Shown: positions 9,130-18,435 of the stretch, piece after piece | Layout of the letters: the number at the start of each line of letters is the position of its first letter | Position numbering within the stretch: position 1 is the first letter of the stretch | Assembly (NCBI RefSeq): GCF_016508585.1 | Contig: NZ_JADVOP010000003.1 | Span: 62,001-126,000, forward strand | DNA length: 64,000 bases | Direction: 5' to 3' | From: Acinetobacter baumannii | GTDB taxonomy: Bacteria; Pseudomonadota; Gammaproteobacteria; Pseudomonadales; Moraxellaceae | Notes under the pieces: generated by a model | Told to the model about the DNA's origin: nothing | Database searches by the model: none | The model's input: only the letters and a program-made list of their open reading frames with translations | Position numbers and translations under genes: made by a program

Positions 9130-9561
9130 ATGAAATTATTTTTAGATTGTGAGTTTAATGGTTTTGGTGGTGAACTGATTTCATTGGCATTGGTCGATGA
9201 ACAGCATCAATCATTTTATGAGGTTCTAGAATGCCCAAATCCTGTACCATGAGTAAAAGATCATGTGATACCACGGTTAAACCAGCCACCCATTCAATTC
9301 AAAAAATTTCAAAGTCGTTTGCAGATTTTTTTGTTTCAATATGAACAGATCGAAATCATCGCAGATTGGCCAGAAGATTTTGCCTTGTTTATGCGGAGTT
9401 TAGTACTCTCAGCAGGAAAGTGTATACGAACGCCTTCACTGTCCATGCGACTCTGGATGCCAGATCCAATCGAAACACATGTACCCTCTAAAAACCCACA
9501 CAATGCTTTAGCAGATGCACAGGCTTTAAAACAGTCTTATTTAAAAGCACATGGTCTTTGA
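9130..9561 (+). pseudogene. 3'-5' exonuclease-like gene (DEDD-type) with one in-frame TGA
   Basis: The frame reads ATG AAA TTA ... and gives LFLDCEFNGFGGELISLALV, with the Asp-x-Glu that starts DEDD 3'-5' exonucleases. It stops at TGA in codon 41 (9250-9252). The same frame then continues without another stop to 9561 and ends NPHNALADAQALKQSYLKAHGL, which fits the conserved His and Asp of the last exonuclease motif. The total of 143 codons is somewhat short for such small exoribonucleases, so part of the middle may also be missing. It is most likely an inactivated gene; a sequencing error at the TGA is the alternative. It follows phoR by 16 bases. Confidence 0.65.
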
Positions 9562-9817
9562 TTTATCCTAAAAATTAAAACAAGTTTTTATCTCAGTGAA
9601 CCTGAGTTCAACATCACGATATTTTTCATTTATTCAAAAACAAGGATCTTGGCTGAGTTTTCACTCAATTTCAGGATCAGCCTTCGACTCGATTAAATTT
9701 TGTCTCGGCATGAGCAGTGAAGCTCCGCCAGAGCAGCCATCTTGCGCAGCGATACGCTGTTTACCCTAAAACTTTCAGTCACCCGCAATCCATTCAATAC
9801 GCGGCAGAAACAATACC

Positions 9818-9942
9818 TTATAAAATACGTCCTGCCTCAAACAGCTTCGGATAACGTTTCCAAGTATCATATTTCATCAGCATTTTTATATGGCACGCCA
9901 ATTGTAAATAAAATAACTGTGCTTTGAGGTCTGCGATTTTTT
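9818..9942 (-). pseudogene. Possible C-terminal remnant of an unrecognised protein
   Basis: On the minus strand a frame after a TAG reads KKIADLKAQLFYLQLACHIK and goes on with MLMKYDTWKRYPKLFEAGRIL before a TAA at 9820-9818. The amphipathic, protein-like composition and lack of an ATG at its head suggest the tail of a broken gene or part of a dispersed repeat. I do not recognise the family. Confidence 0.25.
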
Positions 9943-9995
9943 TCTAAATCGCTATCGCGAGCGGGCATGGATGTCACCATGTTGAGTGAAGATAT
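9936..9995 (-). repeat. Possible dispersed repeat, copy A
   Basis: Contains GCATGGATGTCACCATGTTGAG (9965-9986), nearly the same as CATGGATGCCGCCATGTTGGG in the other candidate copy near 46068. The core CATGGATG...CCATG is self-complementary. About 250 bases away (9705-9760) lie an ATGCCGAGA-like motif and a TGCGCAGCG motif that also have counterparts in the other copy. Confidence 0.35.
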
Positions 9996-10151
9996 ATACG
10001 CAAAACCATGATGCTGTTGGTGAATCCAACTTATTTTTGAGATTTGATATTACATCGTTTGCTTTAAATATAAATGTAATACAAACCTGTAATGTTTTAG
10101 AGGAGTTGTATTCTCTACACGTAAAAATACAACCCACAATGAATCAAGAAA

Positions 10152-11003
10152 TTATAGTGTGTGCCCTAGAGCCTCACCCATCACAACAGCGGAATTGGCT
10201 TTAAATTGTGCATCCCAATTCATTTTATCTTGCTCAAACAATACTATTGCAGTTGAGCCTAGATAAAAACGTCCGAGCTCTGCACCTTTTTCCAACACCA
10301 ACTCATGATGGTTCAATTCTAAACGTCCAGTTGGCTTCACTTTGCCTGTTGCCACAGTTTCAATGCCCGCGACGATCATCGCACCCACCAGAACTACAGC
10401 CATACGCCCCAATTCAGTATCAAACAGACACACCATACGCTCGTTGCGTGCAAACAAGCCTGGAATATTTTCAGCAGTGGTTTGGTTGACTGAAAATAAT
10501 TCACCTGGAATATATAAAGTTTCCGTCAGGGTTCCTGCAAATGGCATATGCACACGATGATAATCACGTGGCGATAGATAAACCGTTGCAAATTCTCCAT
10601 GAACAAAAGGTGCAGCCAATTTTGGGTCACCAATCAACTGCTCTACAGTAAAATGCTGACCTTTGGCTTGAAAGATATCTCCATTTTTAATTTTTCCTAA
10701 TTGTGAAATCGCACCATCTGCAGGAGAAACAATACTACTCGGATCTGTATCAATTTCTCGTACACCCTGTTTCAGGGCACGAGTAAAAAAATCATTAAAC
10801 GATTTATATTTCAACGCATCCGTTTGCTCAGCAATCGAAAGATCAATCCCGTACTGAGCTTTAAAAGCTTGAATCGCTAAGTTTTTAACGACTGGGTTTT
10901 CACTGGCTGCAACTTTGCCGACAACACGGCTGAGTTGTTGTTGTGGAACAACTTTTTGAGCTTGAATAAAAATTTGTTTTTTTAAGGTTGATGTAAGACT
11001 CAC
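10152..11003 (-). CDS. psd: Phosphatidylserine decarboxylase proenzyme
   Basis: 283 residues, the normal size for the proteobacterial enzyme. Near the C-terminus is the LGST motif, where self-cleavage between Gly249 and Ser250 yields the beta chain and an alpha chain with a pyruvoyl prosthetic group. SPADG near residue 94 and the YHRVHMP segment with catalytic His are also present. The enzyme converts phosphatidylserine to phosphatidylethanolamine at the inner membrane. The start codon overlaps the stop of the upstream sulfurtransferase gene by 4 bases, so the two are translationally coupled. Confidence 0.96.
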   Translation of the reverse strand: MSLTSTLKKQIFIQAQKVVPQQQLSRVVGKVAASENPVVKNLAIQAFKAQYGIDLSIAEQTDALKYKSFNDFFTRALKQGVREIDTDPSSIVSPADGAISQLGKIKNGDIFQAKGQHFTVEQLIGDPKLAAPFVHGEFATVYLSPRDYHRVHMPFAGTLTETLYIPGELFSVNQTTAENIPGLFARNERMVCLFDTELGRMAVVLVGAMIVAGIETVATGKVKPTGRLELNHHELVLEKGAELGRFYLGSTAIVLFEQDKMNWDAQFKANSAVVMGEALGHTL

Positions 11004-11848
11004 GCAGGTGATTCTCCAGTAATAATTGGACTATCGAGGCGATTGCCCCACTCACTCCACGCACCATCATAGGCTTGGATATTCCAATCCAGTAACCGAC
11101 CTAAAATATAAGCCAAGCCTGAACGATGATGTGATTGACAGTACACCACCACAGGTTGATCAAATTGAAAGCCCAATTGTTCTAGACGTTGTTGCGTGCG
11201 CTCTAGAGGATGCAATTTTAAATGATTTTGGCGGTTAATTGCAGTACTCCACTCAAAATGTTGTGCATTTGGAATGTGACCGCCGCGTCTAGCTGCCAAA
11301 CGTTGCCCAGTATATTCTTCAGATGTTCGACAATCCCAGACTTGAATGCTTTGTTGCTGAACCTTTTCCAATAATTTCGCATATTCAATGCGATGTTGCT
11401 CAAGATGATTTAAATTGACCGGAACCAATGTTTTAACTGGTTCAAATGTTTCAATTTCTGATGAAGTCGGGAAACCTTCTGCCAACCACGCATGAATACC
11501 GCCATTTAATAAACTGGTATTGTAAAAGCCAAGGCAATGCAAATTCCAAATCAAACGTCCAGCCCAAGCTCCACCTTCATCATCATAAACCACAACATGA
11601 TGCTCAGGCGAAATATTTAAATATTCGACCAGCGCATTCAGACCGTCTTCATCAGGCAGCAGCCCTGAAGCTTGTTCTTCCTGTCTCACCAACAATTGTG
11701 GCTTTACATGTAAGGCATGGGGAATATGTAGTTGTTCATAGACAGAACTACGACTCAAATCGACAATACGAATTTTATCGTGCCCTAAAAAAGGCACGAG
11801 TTGTTCAGCTTCGATGAGTAATCCCAAATTAAAGGCAGGTGTAGTCAT
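11000..11848 (-). CDS. Rhodanese-type sulfurtransferase (thiosulfate/3-mercaptopyruvate)
   Basis: Two tandem rhodanese domains, about 283 residues from the ATG at 11848 (start of MTTPAFNLG). In-frame ATGs at 11881 and 11923 would add a basic tail and lack better ribosome sites, so the start is not certain. The second domain carries the catalytic Cys in [11 protein letters not shown]; the first has the [10 protein letters not shown] region where the Cys is replaced, as usual in two-domain rhodaneses. The active loop sequence does not plainly separate thiosulfate from mercaptopyruvate preference. The gene is translationally coupled to psd; a functional link between the two is not known to me. 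Confidence 0.9.
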   Translation of the reverse strand: MTTPAFNLGLLIEAEQLVPFLGHDKIRIVDLSRSSVYEQLHIPHALHVKPQLLVRQEEQASGLLPDEDGLNALVEYLNISPEHHVVVYDDEGGAWAGRLIWNLHCLGFYNTSLLNGGIHAWLAEGFPTSSEIETFEPVKTLVPVNLNHLEQHRIEYAKLLEKVQQQSIQVWDCRTSEEYTGQRLAARRGGHIPNAQHFEWSTAINRQNHLKLHPLERTQQRLEQLGFQFDQPVVVYCQSHHRSGLAYILGRLLDWNIQAYDGAWSEWGNRLDSPIITGESPA

Positions 11849-11940
11849 ACGTTTTTCTATTTTAAGACCCTGAATAGTCATGATCTTAGCACAGTGTTTT
11901 TTCCCAATAAGCTGATTTTTCACATTCTTTTAGCAAAAAA

Positions 11941-13167
11941 TCAGATATCATTTTTCTCTGCATCGACAACTTCTGGTATTTCAAAGACCTGTCGCAGATA
12001 CGCCAGAAATGTATCATTATCCGTCATGGTTTTTCCTGGACTATCAGAAATTTTCGCGACAGACTGACCATTACACTCCACCAATTTTAAAACAATATTC
12101 AGTGGCGTTTGCCCCATATCATTGGTCAAATTGGTTCCTATACCAAAACTCACTTGGAAACGATCTTTGAAATATTGATATAAAGCCCATGCCCGCTCTA
12201 TATCTAAACCATCACTAAAAGTCAGCATTTTGGCGCGGGTATCAATTTTTAATTTACGATAGTGATGATATGCCTTATCGCCCCATTCAAAAGGGTCACC
12301 ACTGTCATGGCGTAAACCATCAAACAGTTTGGCAAAATACAGATCGAAATCCCGCAGGAATGCATCCATACCAACAACATCGGTCAAGGCAATGCCTAAA
12401 TCTCCACGATATTCTTGTACCCAAGTTTCCAAAGCCGCTTTTTGAAAGTCTCTTAGACGCACATCTAAAGCTTGGAAAGCTTGCAAAAATTCATGGGCCA
12501 TTGTTCCAATTGGATAAATATTTAACTCTTTTGCCAACAGAACATTACTGGTTCCTCTAAAAACATGAGGTACTGCTTCATGAAACGTTTGAATCACGTG
12601 TCTTTGCCAATCCAAACTATAACGGCGACGGGTACCAAAATCAGACACCAAGAATGGGGGCTTATCCGCCTGTTGCTGCTGTTCAAATTTCTTTAATAAC
12701 TCAACTTTGGCTTGTAGACGTCGTTCACCCTCAGCATACACCCCCTCATTGCGAATACGGCTAAAATAAAGCTCGTTCACGATCGCAAGAACAAAGATTT
12801 CAAACATCATCGCTTGAACCATTGGACCTTCTACCCAAATATCCAAACGACCTTCTTCATCTATACCGGCTTTGATAAAACGCCGTTTCAGTTGGAATAA
12901 TTCTAGATAATCAACAAAATCACTTTTGATAAAACGCATGCTGCGTAAATATTGTAATTCGTCTTCTTTAAACTTTAATAAGCAAAGATGATCCAATTGC
13001 TCATTCAAATCCTCCAAAATATCCGTTAACGGATAAACGGTATCATCCAGATTACGGCAGCGGAAATGGTAGACACTGTGGGTTTGAGGAAATTTATGAA
13101 GTACCACTTGCAACATGGTAAATTTATATAAATCGGTATCCAGCAAAGATTGAATGATTGGCGCCAT
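11941..13167 (-). CDS. pncB: Nicotinate phosphoribosyltransferase
   Basis: About 408 residues from the ATG at 13167, chosen because [18 protein letters not shown] matches the N-terminal motif of PncB; an upstream ATG at 13233 would add 22 residues of unlikely composition. Other marks are [10 protein letters not shown] near residue 190, the GTMAHEF motif whose His is phosphorylated in the family, [11 protein letters not shown] and FSDGLD. It makes nicotinate mononucleotide from nicotinate, PRPP and ATP in the NAD salvage (Preiss-Handler) pathway. The nicotinamidase gene pncA, which supplies nicotinate, lies separately at 29.5 kb. Confidence 0.95.
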   Translation of the reverse strand: MAPIIQSLLDTDLYKFTMLQVVLHKFPQTHSVYHFRCRNLDDTVYPLTDILEDLNEQLDHLCLLKFKEDELQYLRSMRFIKSDFVDYLELFQLKRRFIKAGIDEEGRLDIWVEGPMVQAMMFEIFVLAIVNELYFSRIRNEGVYAEGERRLQAKVELLKKFEQQQQADKPPFLVSDFGTRRRYSLDWQRHVIQTFHEAVPHVFRGTSNVLLAKELNIYPIGTMAHEFLQAFQALDVRLRDFQKAALETWVQEYRGDLGIALTDVVGMDAFLRDFDLYFAKLFDGLRHDSGDPFEWGDKAYHHYRKLKIDTRAKMLTFSDGLDIERAWALYQYFKDRFQVSFGIGTNLTNDMGQTPLNIVLKLVECNGQSVAKISDSPGKTMTDNDTFLAYLRQVFEIPEVVDAEKNDI

Positions 13168-13439
13168 ATCTGTTTGTAATTTCGCTATGCTTTTTTTATT
13201 AAAGCATATTTTTGAAGGGCGTAACGTAATCATTTGATTGTGAATTGCTATATTTGCAATTCAACAGCACTTAAACCTCTAAGATCATTATCTTTCCCCG
13301 ATCAGAAAATGCTGAATAATTAAGCAAAAGATTTGCTTATTCAAATATTTATAAAATTTTATAAGTGGTGCATTTTAGACAATCTTGATGATCTATTACT
13401 GTTAGAATAGCTCTATCATATTTTAGTCTTATTGTTCCT

Positions 13440-13880
13440 ATGCGTGCATTATTACAACGAGTGTTAGAAGCCAAAGTCGTGGTTGATGGTGAAGTCACTG
13501 GAGAAATCCAAAAAGGGATTTTGGTTTTTTTAGGTTTAGGTAAAGAAGATAACTTTGAAAAGGGTCAAAAACTGATTGATAAGATTTTAAAATATCGCTT
13601 TTTTGATGATGAGCAAGGAAAAATGGGCTGGAATGTCAGCCAAGCCGATGGTGGAATTCTACTGGTTTCACAGTTTACCTTAATGGCACAAACACAAAAA
13701 GGCTTGCGTCCTGACTTTGGACCAGCAATGCCACCTAATGAAGCCAAAGCATTGTATGAACAATTGGTTGCATATGCGCAATCACAATTTGCAAATGTAC
13801 AAACAGGAATCTTTGCAGCAGATATGAAAGTTTATTTGATCAATGATGGACCTGTGACCTTCAACCTAGAGGTTGAATAA
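13440..13880 (+). CDS. dtd: D-aminoacyl-tRNA deacylase
   Basis: 146 residues, the full length of DTD. The cross-subunit motifs SQFTL (about 77-81) and GPVTF (about 137-141, with the GlyPro cis peptide) are intact. The enzyme removes D-amino acids and glycine from mischarged tRNA in the cytosol. It is divergent from pncB and ends at a strong terminator. Confidence 0.95.
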   Translation: MRALLQRVLEAKVVVDGEVTGEIQKGILVFLGLGKEDNFEKGQKLIDKILKYRFFDDEQGKMGWNVSQADGGILLVSQFTLMAQTQKGLRPDFGPAMPPNEAKALYEQLVAYAQSQFANVQTGIFAADMKVYLINDGPVTFNLEVE

Positions 13881-13919
13881 GCTCACATACACAACACAAA
13901 CTCACTTTTTAAAATATAA

Positions 13920-13943
13920 AAAAGCCCGAGTGGGCTTTTTTAA
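13920..13943. terminator. Bidirectional terminator between dtd and the SCP2 gene
   Basis: AAAAGCCC, loop GAGT, GGGCTTTTTT. The stem is A-rich on one side and T-rich on the other, so it can serve both convergent genes. Confidence 0.85.
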
Positions 13944-13957
13944 TGCTTGAAAACCAA

Positions 13958-14437
13958 TTATCGACCTGTTTTTTCCTTTAAGAACTGACGTGCCAATTTG
14001 ATTTTTTCTTTGACAGATTTTGGTACTTTCGGCGGGATTAACTTGGCAACTTGGTTAAACCACACCAGCAAACTAAAATCACCTTCCATTTTAATCGTGC
14101 CGTTTTGCATACCCGTCATAAATGCAGTTGGATCACCTTTGACCAAAGTTTTCACACCTTGATCACTGTCAGCAAACTGTAAAACGAAATCCGCTTTTTG
14201 TTCGGCACCTGAAACTGTATCAATTTGACCGTTATTGACAATAATTTGGCGAGCCACGCCTAAGTCTGTACCAATCTGGATACGGAACTGACGATCATGG
14301 GTCAATTCAATAAATTTTGGGCTGGTACGCGCCAATTGTTTCATACGAAGCGCTAAACCCAATACAAGTAAATCCAATGGATCTGTACTTGCATCAACGA
14401 TTGGTAACTTCACAACTGGAATTGCAGAAAGTTTCAT
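13958..14437 (-). CDS. SCP2 sterol-binding domain protein
   Basis: 159 residues. The central part (about 40-130) has the SCP2-like pattern: FRIQIGTDLGVARQIIVNNG, a strand-rich ADFVLQFADSDQGVKTLVKG, then GDPTAFMTGMQNGTIKMEGDFSLLVWFNQVAKL. The domain binds lipids in a hydrophobic tunnel; bacterial relatives include UbiJ of ubiquinone synthesis, but no ubi genes are nearby here. It is a stand-alone gene with its own terminator. Role beyond lipid binding is unknown. Confidence 0.82.
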   Translation of the reverse strand: MKLSAIPVVKLPIVDASTDPLDLLVLGLALRMKQLARTSPKFIELTHDRQFRIQIGTDLGVARQIIVNNGQIDTVSGAEQKADFVLQFADSDQGVKTLVKGDPTAFMTGMQNGTIKMEGDFSLLVWFNQVAKLIPPKVPKSVKEKIKLARQFLKEKTGR

Positions 14438-14537
14438 GACATTTAAGCCTGTTGTTTTTTAAATTAGATCCGAATTTGCTCATCCTAGCATAACTTGTCA
14501 TTTCTTAGACATGGCTTTGAGAACAAAGTATAAACTG

Positions 14538-14566
14538 AAAAAAGGTATACCATTTTGATATACCTT
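14538..14566 (-). terminator. Terminator of the small membrane protein gene
   Basis: AAGGTATA (14542-14549) pairs with TATACCTT (14559-14566). On the minus strand a run of T follows. It lies 85 bases past the stop of the gene at 14652. Confidence 0.6.
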
Positions 14567-14651
14567 AAAATGTCTAAATTGATTTTTTTCGTGTAATTAA
14601 AGTCACTATTGTTATCTTGGTTTGCATATTGTCATTCTGTTCACTCAATAC

Positions 14652-14966
14652 TTATTCATCTTCATAGACTGGGGTGTGCTCAATATATTGACGATTTGCC
14701 AGTGCTTTTTGAGCACGGCTATCTTCACGCAATAACAACGCAATCAATGCAGACATGGCGAGCATAATTGCCGTTAAATAACTATATGCCACCGAAAGAT
14801 CGAAAATATTCTGTACGCTGTAACGCATTGCTTCTAGGGTGCCCCAGAAGATCATACCCGCAAACATAAACCCTAACCAATGACGATAAGGGGAAAAGAA
14901 AACAGTAGCCAACGCTGCAGCAATTAGAGCGAATCCAATCAATGTTGCAAATGTCGCTGATACCAT
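14652..14966 (-). CDS. Small inner-membrane protein of unknown function
   Basis: 104 residues from the ATG at 14966, chosen because GGAGG stands 6-10 bases upstream; a start ten codons earlier (14996) has no such site. Three hydrophobic helices are visible (about 2-25, 30-52 and 55-78), followed by a polar C-terminal tail ending HTPVYEDE in the cytoplasm or periplasm. No family is recognised. The gene is preceded by about 400 bases without genes. Confidence 0.75.
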   Translation of the reverse strand: MVSATFATLIGFALIAAALATVFFSPYRHWLGFMFAGMIFWGTLEAMRYSVQNIFDLSVAYSYLTAIMLAMSALIALLLREDSRAQKALANRQYIEHTPVYEDE

Positions 14967-15334
14967 AACAACCTCCGTCAAAATGATGTCTCTCATAAAC
15001 CGTCTAAGTGGTGTTTCACAACAAGTTCAAGCTTTATAATTTTTCTTTAACCATCTTATAGAAGCTTATGCCTTGCATTATGTATGGTTTTTATAAGAAG
15101 GAAAGTGCTGTTTTTCTGCTAAACGACACACTTTGTCGCAACATTCATTTGTCATTACATTTTTTAAGAATCATGTTTTTCTCACAATCTAATTGCCATC
15201 AATCATGCAGTGTCATTACAAAAAAATACATGTTGCATTTCTGTAGAAATAAAAAAATTTAAGTTTTAAATCGAATCTTTTTATCAAAATGTATTATTTA
15301 GGTTTGATGACAGCAAAGTGATTCATTTTCAAAC
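14967..15334. other. AT-rich non-coding stretch
   Basis: Nothing convincing is coded here. The short open frame at 15068-15262 has no ribosome site and an unlikely Cys/Phe-rich composition. It probably holds the promoter of the small membrane protein gene. Confidence 0.4.
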
Positions 15335-15363
15335 AAAAATAGCGACATCATGTCGCTATTTTT
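15335..15363. terminator. Terminator of serB
   Basis: AAAAATAGCGACA and TGTCGCTATTTTT form a perfect 13-bp stem with a 3-base TCA loop, 28 bases beyond the serB stop. It is symmetric, so it works in both directions. Confidence 0.85.
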
Positions 15364-15390
15364 CATTTTCTGCACTCTCAGTAAAAGCGT

Positions 15391-16611
15391 TTAAGCACGG
15401 CTAAGATCTTTATCATGCACACCCAAGAGATAAAGTACACCGTCTAAGCCCACACTTGAAATGGCCTGATTGGCGTTTTGACGAACCAAAGGTTTGGCAC
15501 GGAATGCCACGCCTAAACCAGCAATAGAAAGCATCGGTAAGTCATTTGCGCCATCACCCACAGCAATCGCCTGCTCTGGCGAAATTCCCATTTTTTCAGC
15601 CAATTCAGTCAATAGATAGGCTTTGCGCGCACCATCCACAATATGCCCTTTTACTTCGCCTGTGACTTGACCATTTTCTACATCAAGAATATTGGCATGA
15701 ACTTCATCAATACCTAATTTCTCTTGTAGATATTCTGCGAAATATTGAAAACCACCCGATAAGATTGCGGTTTTATAGCCCAAAGATTTCAGGGTAGAAA
15801 TTAAACGCTCTGCCCCTTCGGTAATGGTTAATCGTGCGGCAATTTGAGGTAAAACATCAGCATCCAAGCCTTTCAACAAGGCCACACGTGCACGGAAGCT
15901 TTGCTGAAAATCCAATTCACCCTGCATCGCAAGTTCTGTGATTTCAGCAACCTTATCCCCCACACCCGCTTCTTTAGCCAACTCATCAATCACTTCTTGT
16001 TCAATTAAAGTCGAGTCCATATCAAAGCAGACTAAACGGCGATTGCGTCGGTAAGCATTGTCTTCCTGCACAGCCACATCAATGTTCAGTTCAGCCGAAA
16101 GACGCAAACATGCTGCACGCATCGCTTGCGCATCCAGCATTTGCCCACTCAAGCCAAATTGAACACATGAACGTTTGAGTACATCTTGATGTCCTCCGCG
16201 CTCAGGACGACCAGACAAACGCGTCACTGTTTCAATATTAAACCCCTGACTTGAAACAATATTTGTTACAGCTTGTAAGTGTGCAGCGGTTAATTCTGGT
16301 GCCAATGCCGTCACAATATAGCGGGTACGTCCACCTTCACTCACCCATTGGTCATATTCTGTACCTGAAATTGGTTTAAAACGAACGGTTAGCCCAATAT
16401 CATGTGCTAAAATAAGAATGTCTTTCATTGCTAAAGCTGTTGCAGTCTGGTCGTTTGACGACACTACAATACCTAAAGTCAATTGATTGTGGATGACCGC
16501 CTGCCCTACATCTAATATTTGCAAAGAATGTACGGACAACACTTGCATTAATCGAGTAAACTGATTGGGTTGGTCAGGTCCTAAAAATGAAATAAGAATG
16601 ATTTCTCGCAT
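15391..16611 (-). CDS. serB: Phosphoserine phosphatase
   Basis: 406 residues, the long form of SerB: two ACT-like regulatory domains (about 1-180) before a HAD phosphatase domain. HAD motif I is CFDMDSTLIE with nucleophile D197 and D199; motif II is the ILSGGF region; motifs III and IV are ARKAYLL and GDGANDLPML. It removes the phosphate of O-phosphoserine as the last step of serine synthesis. The divergent neighbour is a membrane protein of the Smp type, an arrangement also found beside serB in enterobacteria. Confidence 0.95.
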   Translation of the reverse strand: MREIILISFLGPDQPNQFTRLMQVLSVHSLQILDVGQAVIHNQLTLGIVVSSNDQTATALAMKDILILAHDIGLTVRFKPISGTEYDQWVSEGGRTRYIVTALAPELTAAHLQAVTNIVSSQGFNIETVTRLSGRPERGGHQDVLKRSCVQFGLSGQMLDAQAMRAACLRLSAELNIDVAVQEDNAYRRNRRLVCFDMDSTLIEQEVIDELAKEAGVGDKVAEITELAMQGELDFQQSFRARVALLKGLDADVLPQIAARLTITEGAERLISTLKSLGYKTAILSGGFQYFAEYLQEKLGIDEVHANILDVENGQVTGEVKGHIVDGARKAYLLTELAEKMGISPEQAIAVGDGANDLPMLSIAGLGVAFRAKPLVRQNANQAISSVGLDGVLYLLGVHDKDLSRA

Positions 16612-16670
16612 GAATTGACTCGGGTCTGAGCTACAACAATTGGAAGAATCATAATCGAAATCGAAATTTT

Positions 16671-17975
16671 TTGCTTTGGAAGTTTACGTTGAATGCGCCA
16701 AGACAAGGGCTATTTGCTAGCCTACTTATTGTAAGTTTTGCATTTCATACCTTTTTATTGGTAGTTGCAACAACACATCAGTTAAATGAAAACCGTGCCA
16801 GTCAAGGGCAACTGATGACCAGCCAACTGGTCACAGACAGTCTGTCCGAGCTTGAACCTGCAAATACAGTTTCATTGGCACTGTTGGCAAATCGTTATGC
16901 GACCAATCCGAGCGTTGCTTCGATTCGAATACTTGATGCTAAAAAACAGGTTCTTGCAACCAGCGGCATGGCAAAAACTCGCCAAGGTGAAGTGTTTGTT
17001 CGAGATGCATTGCAGAACGAGAAAAAAGTCGGAACGATTGAAATCACTTTAATCAAACCAAGTATTGGTGAGATTTTACGGACACAATGGCTGGCGATTC
17101 TCGTTTCACTTTTGATCCATGCTTTCCTTTGGTTGGCCTATCGCGCAATTGCACGACCGACACGGAGTGAATATCTGGCAAGAATCAATAATGAAGCACG
17201 CCTGAAGCATGAAATTCAACAATTAACTGAGGCGCTGGAGGCTGAAAAAGCCAATCGCACCTTAGCAATTGCGCAAGCACAACAACAGGCACAAAACAAA
17301 ATCAAACCTGAGCCTAAAGTTGCAGTCACGTCTACTGTCGATGATGATCAAGAAATTCTTGCACTGAATATTCAGTATTATGATCCAAAACAATTGATGA
17401 ATACCGTTAATCAGTCTGTATCTGTCCCTTATTTCAACTTATGTCAGATTTTCCTGAATAAAAGTATTGAACTTTGTGCTCAACATTTCAAACTCAATTC
17501 TAAAGATTTCGTCATTCATCAAGCTTTTAATCAACATGGTGCGATCTTGAGCGTTGATGCTGAAAAGCCCAATGCGGCACAATCCATCTTGATGATAGGT
17601 TCAGTGTTCCAATTACTTTCAGAGGTTCTGTATAAACGTTATCGTGAAGACAAACGCTTCGTTTTACAGACACGCTGTGCCGTGACAACTTCTGTAGAAG
17701 CAATGCAGTTGGATGCGAAACATGCAGCAGAACGCTTGGTGAATCATTTAATTGCCAAAGAAATGGCACTGTACTTAAGCAATGATCAACTCAAACATAT
17801 TGGCGATTGCTATCAATTGGTTGCCTTGCCAAATCCGACCAACGTACTGACACGCCATGCCTTTATGATTAATGGAATGAATAATGAGTGTGCCGAGCTT
17901 GCACAAAATATTCGTACAGAAATTCTAAAAGGAAAAAAACAAAGCGTCAGTTCTGAACCTGTGTCAGATTTATAA
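16671..17975 (+). CDS. Smp/YtjB-like membrane protein divergent from serB
   Basis: 434 residues with a TTG start at 16671; the frame is open further upstream but offers no ATG, so the start is uncertain. A first membrane helix lies near residues 15-35 and a second near 138-158, with about 100 residues between them that should be periplasmic. Then comes a coiled-coil rich in Glu, Ala and Gln (about 175-215) and a cytoplasmic domain. This N-terminal layout and the position next to serB match E. coli Smp (YtjB), whose function is poorly known; the protein here is about twice as long because of the C-terminal cytoplasmic domain. Assignment rests on topology and synteny, not on a clear motif. Confidence 0.75.
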   Translation: MLWKFTLNAPRQGLFASLLIVSFAFHTFLLVVATTHQLNENRASQGQLMTSQLVTDSLSELEPANTVSLALLANRYATNPSVASIRILDAKKQVLATSGMAKTRQGEVFVRDALQNEKKVGTIEITLIKPSIGEILRTQWLAILVSLLIHAFLWLAYRAIARPTRSEYLARINNEARLKHEIQQLTEALEAEKANRTLAIAQAQQQAQNKIKPEPKVAVTSTVDDDQEILALNIQYYDPKQLMNTVNQSVSVPYFNLCQIFLNKSIELCAQHFKLNSKDFVIHQAFNQHGAILSVDAEKPNAAQSILMIGSVFQLLSEVLYKRYREDKRFVLQTRCAVTTSVEAMQLDAKHAAERLVNHLIAKEMALYLSNDQLKHIGDCYQLVALPNPTNVLTRHAFMINGMNNECAELAQNIRTEILKGKKQSVSSEPVSDL

Positions 17976-17990
17976 TTCAAATCACCATAA

Positions 17991-18023
17991 GGGCGTTCTA
18001 CTCATAAAGGTAGAGCGCTTTTT
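17991..18023 (+). terminator. Terminator after the Smp-like gene
   Basis: GCGTTCTAC pairs with GTAGAGCGC (one G-T pair) across an 8-base loop and is followed by TTTTTT. Confidence 0.75.
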
Positions 18024-18063
18024 TCATTTTTATCCGCTTAAATACTCGGGTGTGTTGGCAATT

Positions 18064-18092
18064 CGCCTATGTTTGCGACTGGGCGTGTTTTT
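18064..18092 (+). terminator. Second terminator-like hairpin
   Basis: CGCCTA, a 10-base loop, TGGGCG, then TGTTTTTT. It lies 40 bases past the first terminator. It could be a back-up terminator or belong to an unannotated short transcript. Confidence 0.4.
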
Positions 18093-18114
18093 TAATAGAT
18101 ACTAGGCACAAAAT

Positions 18115-18198
18115 ATGAAACTTGAAAATATTCTCGCTGTCTCCTTCATTTCATGCCTTGCCTGCTCAATTTTAACCTGCAACGCAAGCTATTTATAA
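18115..18198 (+). other. Tiny open frame resembling a signal peptide
   Basis: 27 codons from an ATG: MKLENILAVSFIS, then Cys-rich CLACSILTC and a stop after NASYL. It looks like the start of a secreted protein cut short, or chance. No ribosome site is seen. It lies in the 460-base gap before ribB, which otherwise holds two terminators and the remnant listed next. Confidence 0.2.
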
Positions 18199-18213
18199 AA
18201 TATCGATAGATCC

Positions 18214-18370
18214 TCATAAGCTCATCTTATTTTTTTCTAAATAAGCGTTTAATGTTTGTTCAAAATCCGCATAAATCAATTTTCCTTCTCTTTTCATACC
18301 CCTACAAGCTTGTGTATAACTATCAGCTGTAAAGGAAGATGATAAGCATAGGCAAAATACGTAAAAACGC
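18214..18370 (-). pseudogene. Possible C-terminal gene remnant before ribB
   Basis: On the minus strand an open frame without any usable start ends ADSYTQACRGMKREGKLIYA, then DFEQTLNAYLEKNKMSL and a TGA at 18216-18214. The regular helix-like pattern suggests the tail of a lost small protein. Family not recognised. Confidence 0.22.
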
Positions 18371-18435
18371 GTTAGACTATGTGCCGAATGAATCCAATGA
18401 AAATGTCACACGACAGAACAAAAAGGTGAAGGTTG

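Larger units (their letters stand above)
9562..10151. other. 590-base degraded intergenic stretch
   Basis: No convincing complete gene is present. It contains a repeat-like part (about 9690-9990) and a short minus-strand coding remnant (about 9818-9942). The open frames on the plus strand at 9742 and 9986 have no family-like features and no good ribosome sites. Confidence 0.5.

Noticed and set aside
9250..9252. TGA read as selenocysteine in the exonuclease-like gene
   Set aside because: This enzyme family has no known selenocysteine, no SECIS-like hairpin directly follows, and the same kind of stop breaks an unrelated esterase gene.
9986..10204. Plus-strand open frame of 72 codons before psd
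   Set aside because: No ribosome site, atypical composition, and it runs into the 3' end of psd on the other strand.
15068..15262. Plus-strand 64-codon frame rich in Cys, Phe and His
   Set aside because: No ribosome site or protein-like pattern; better explained as AT-rich intergenic DNA.
18200..18435. FMN riboswitch upstream of ribB
   Set aside because: The conserved RFN blocks were looked for and are not visible in the leader.
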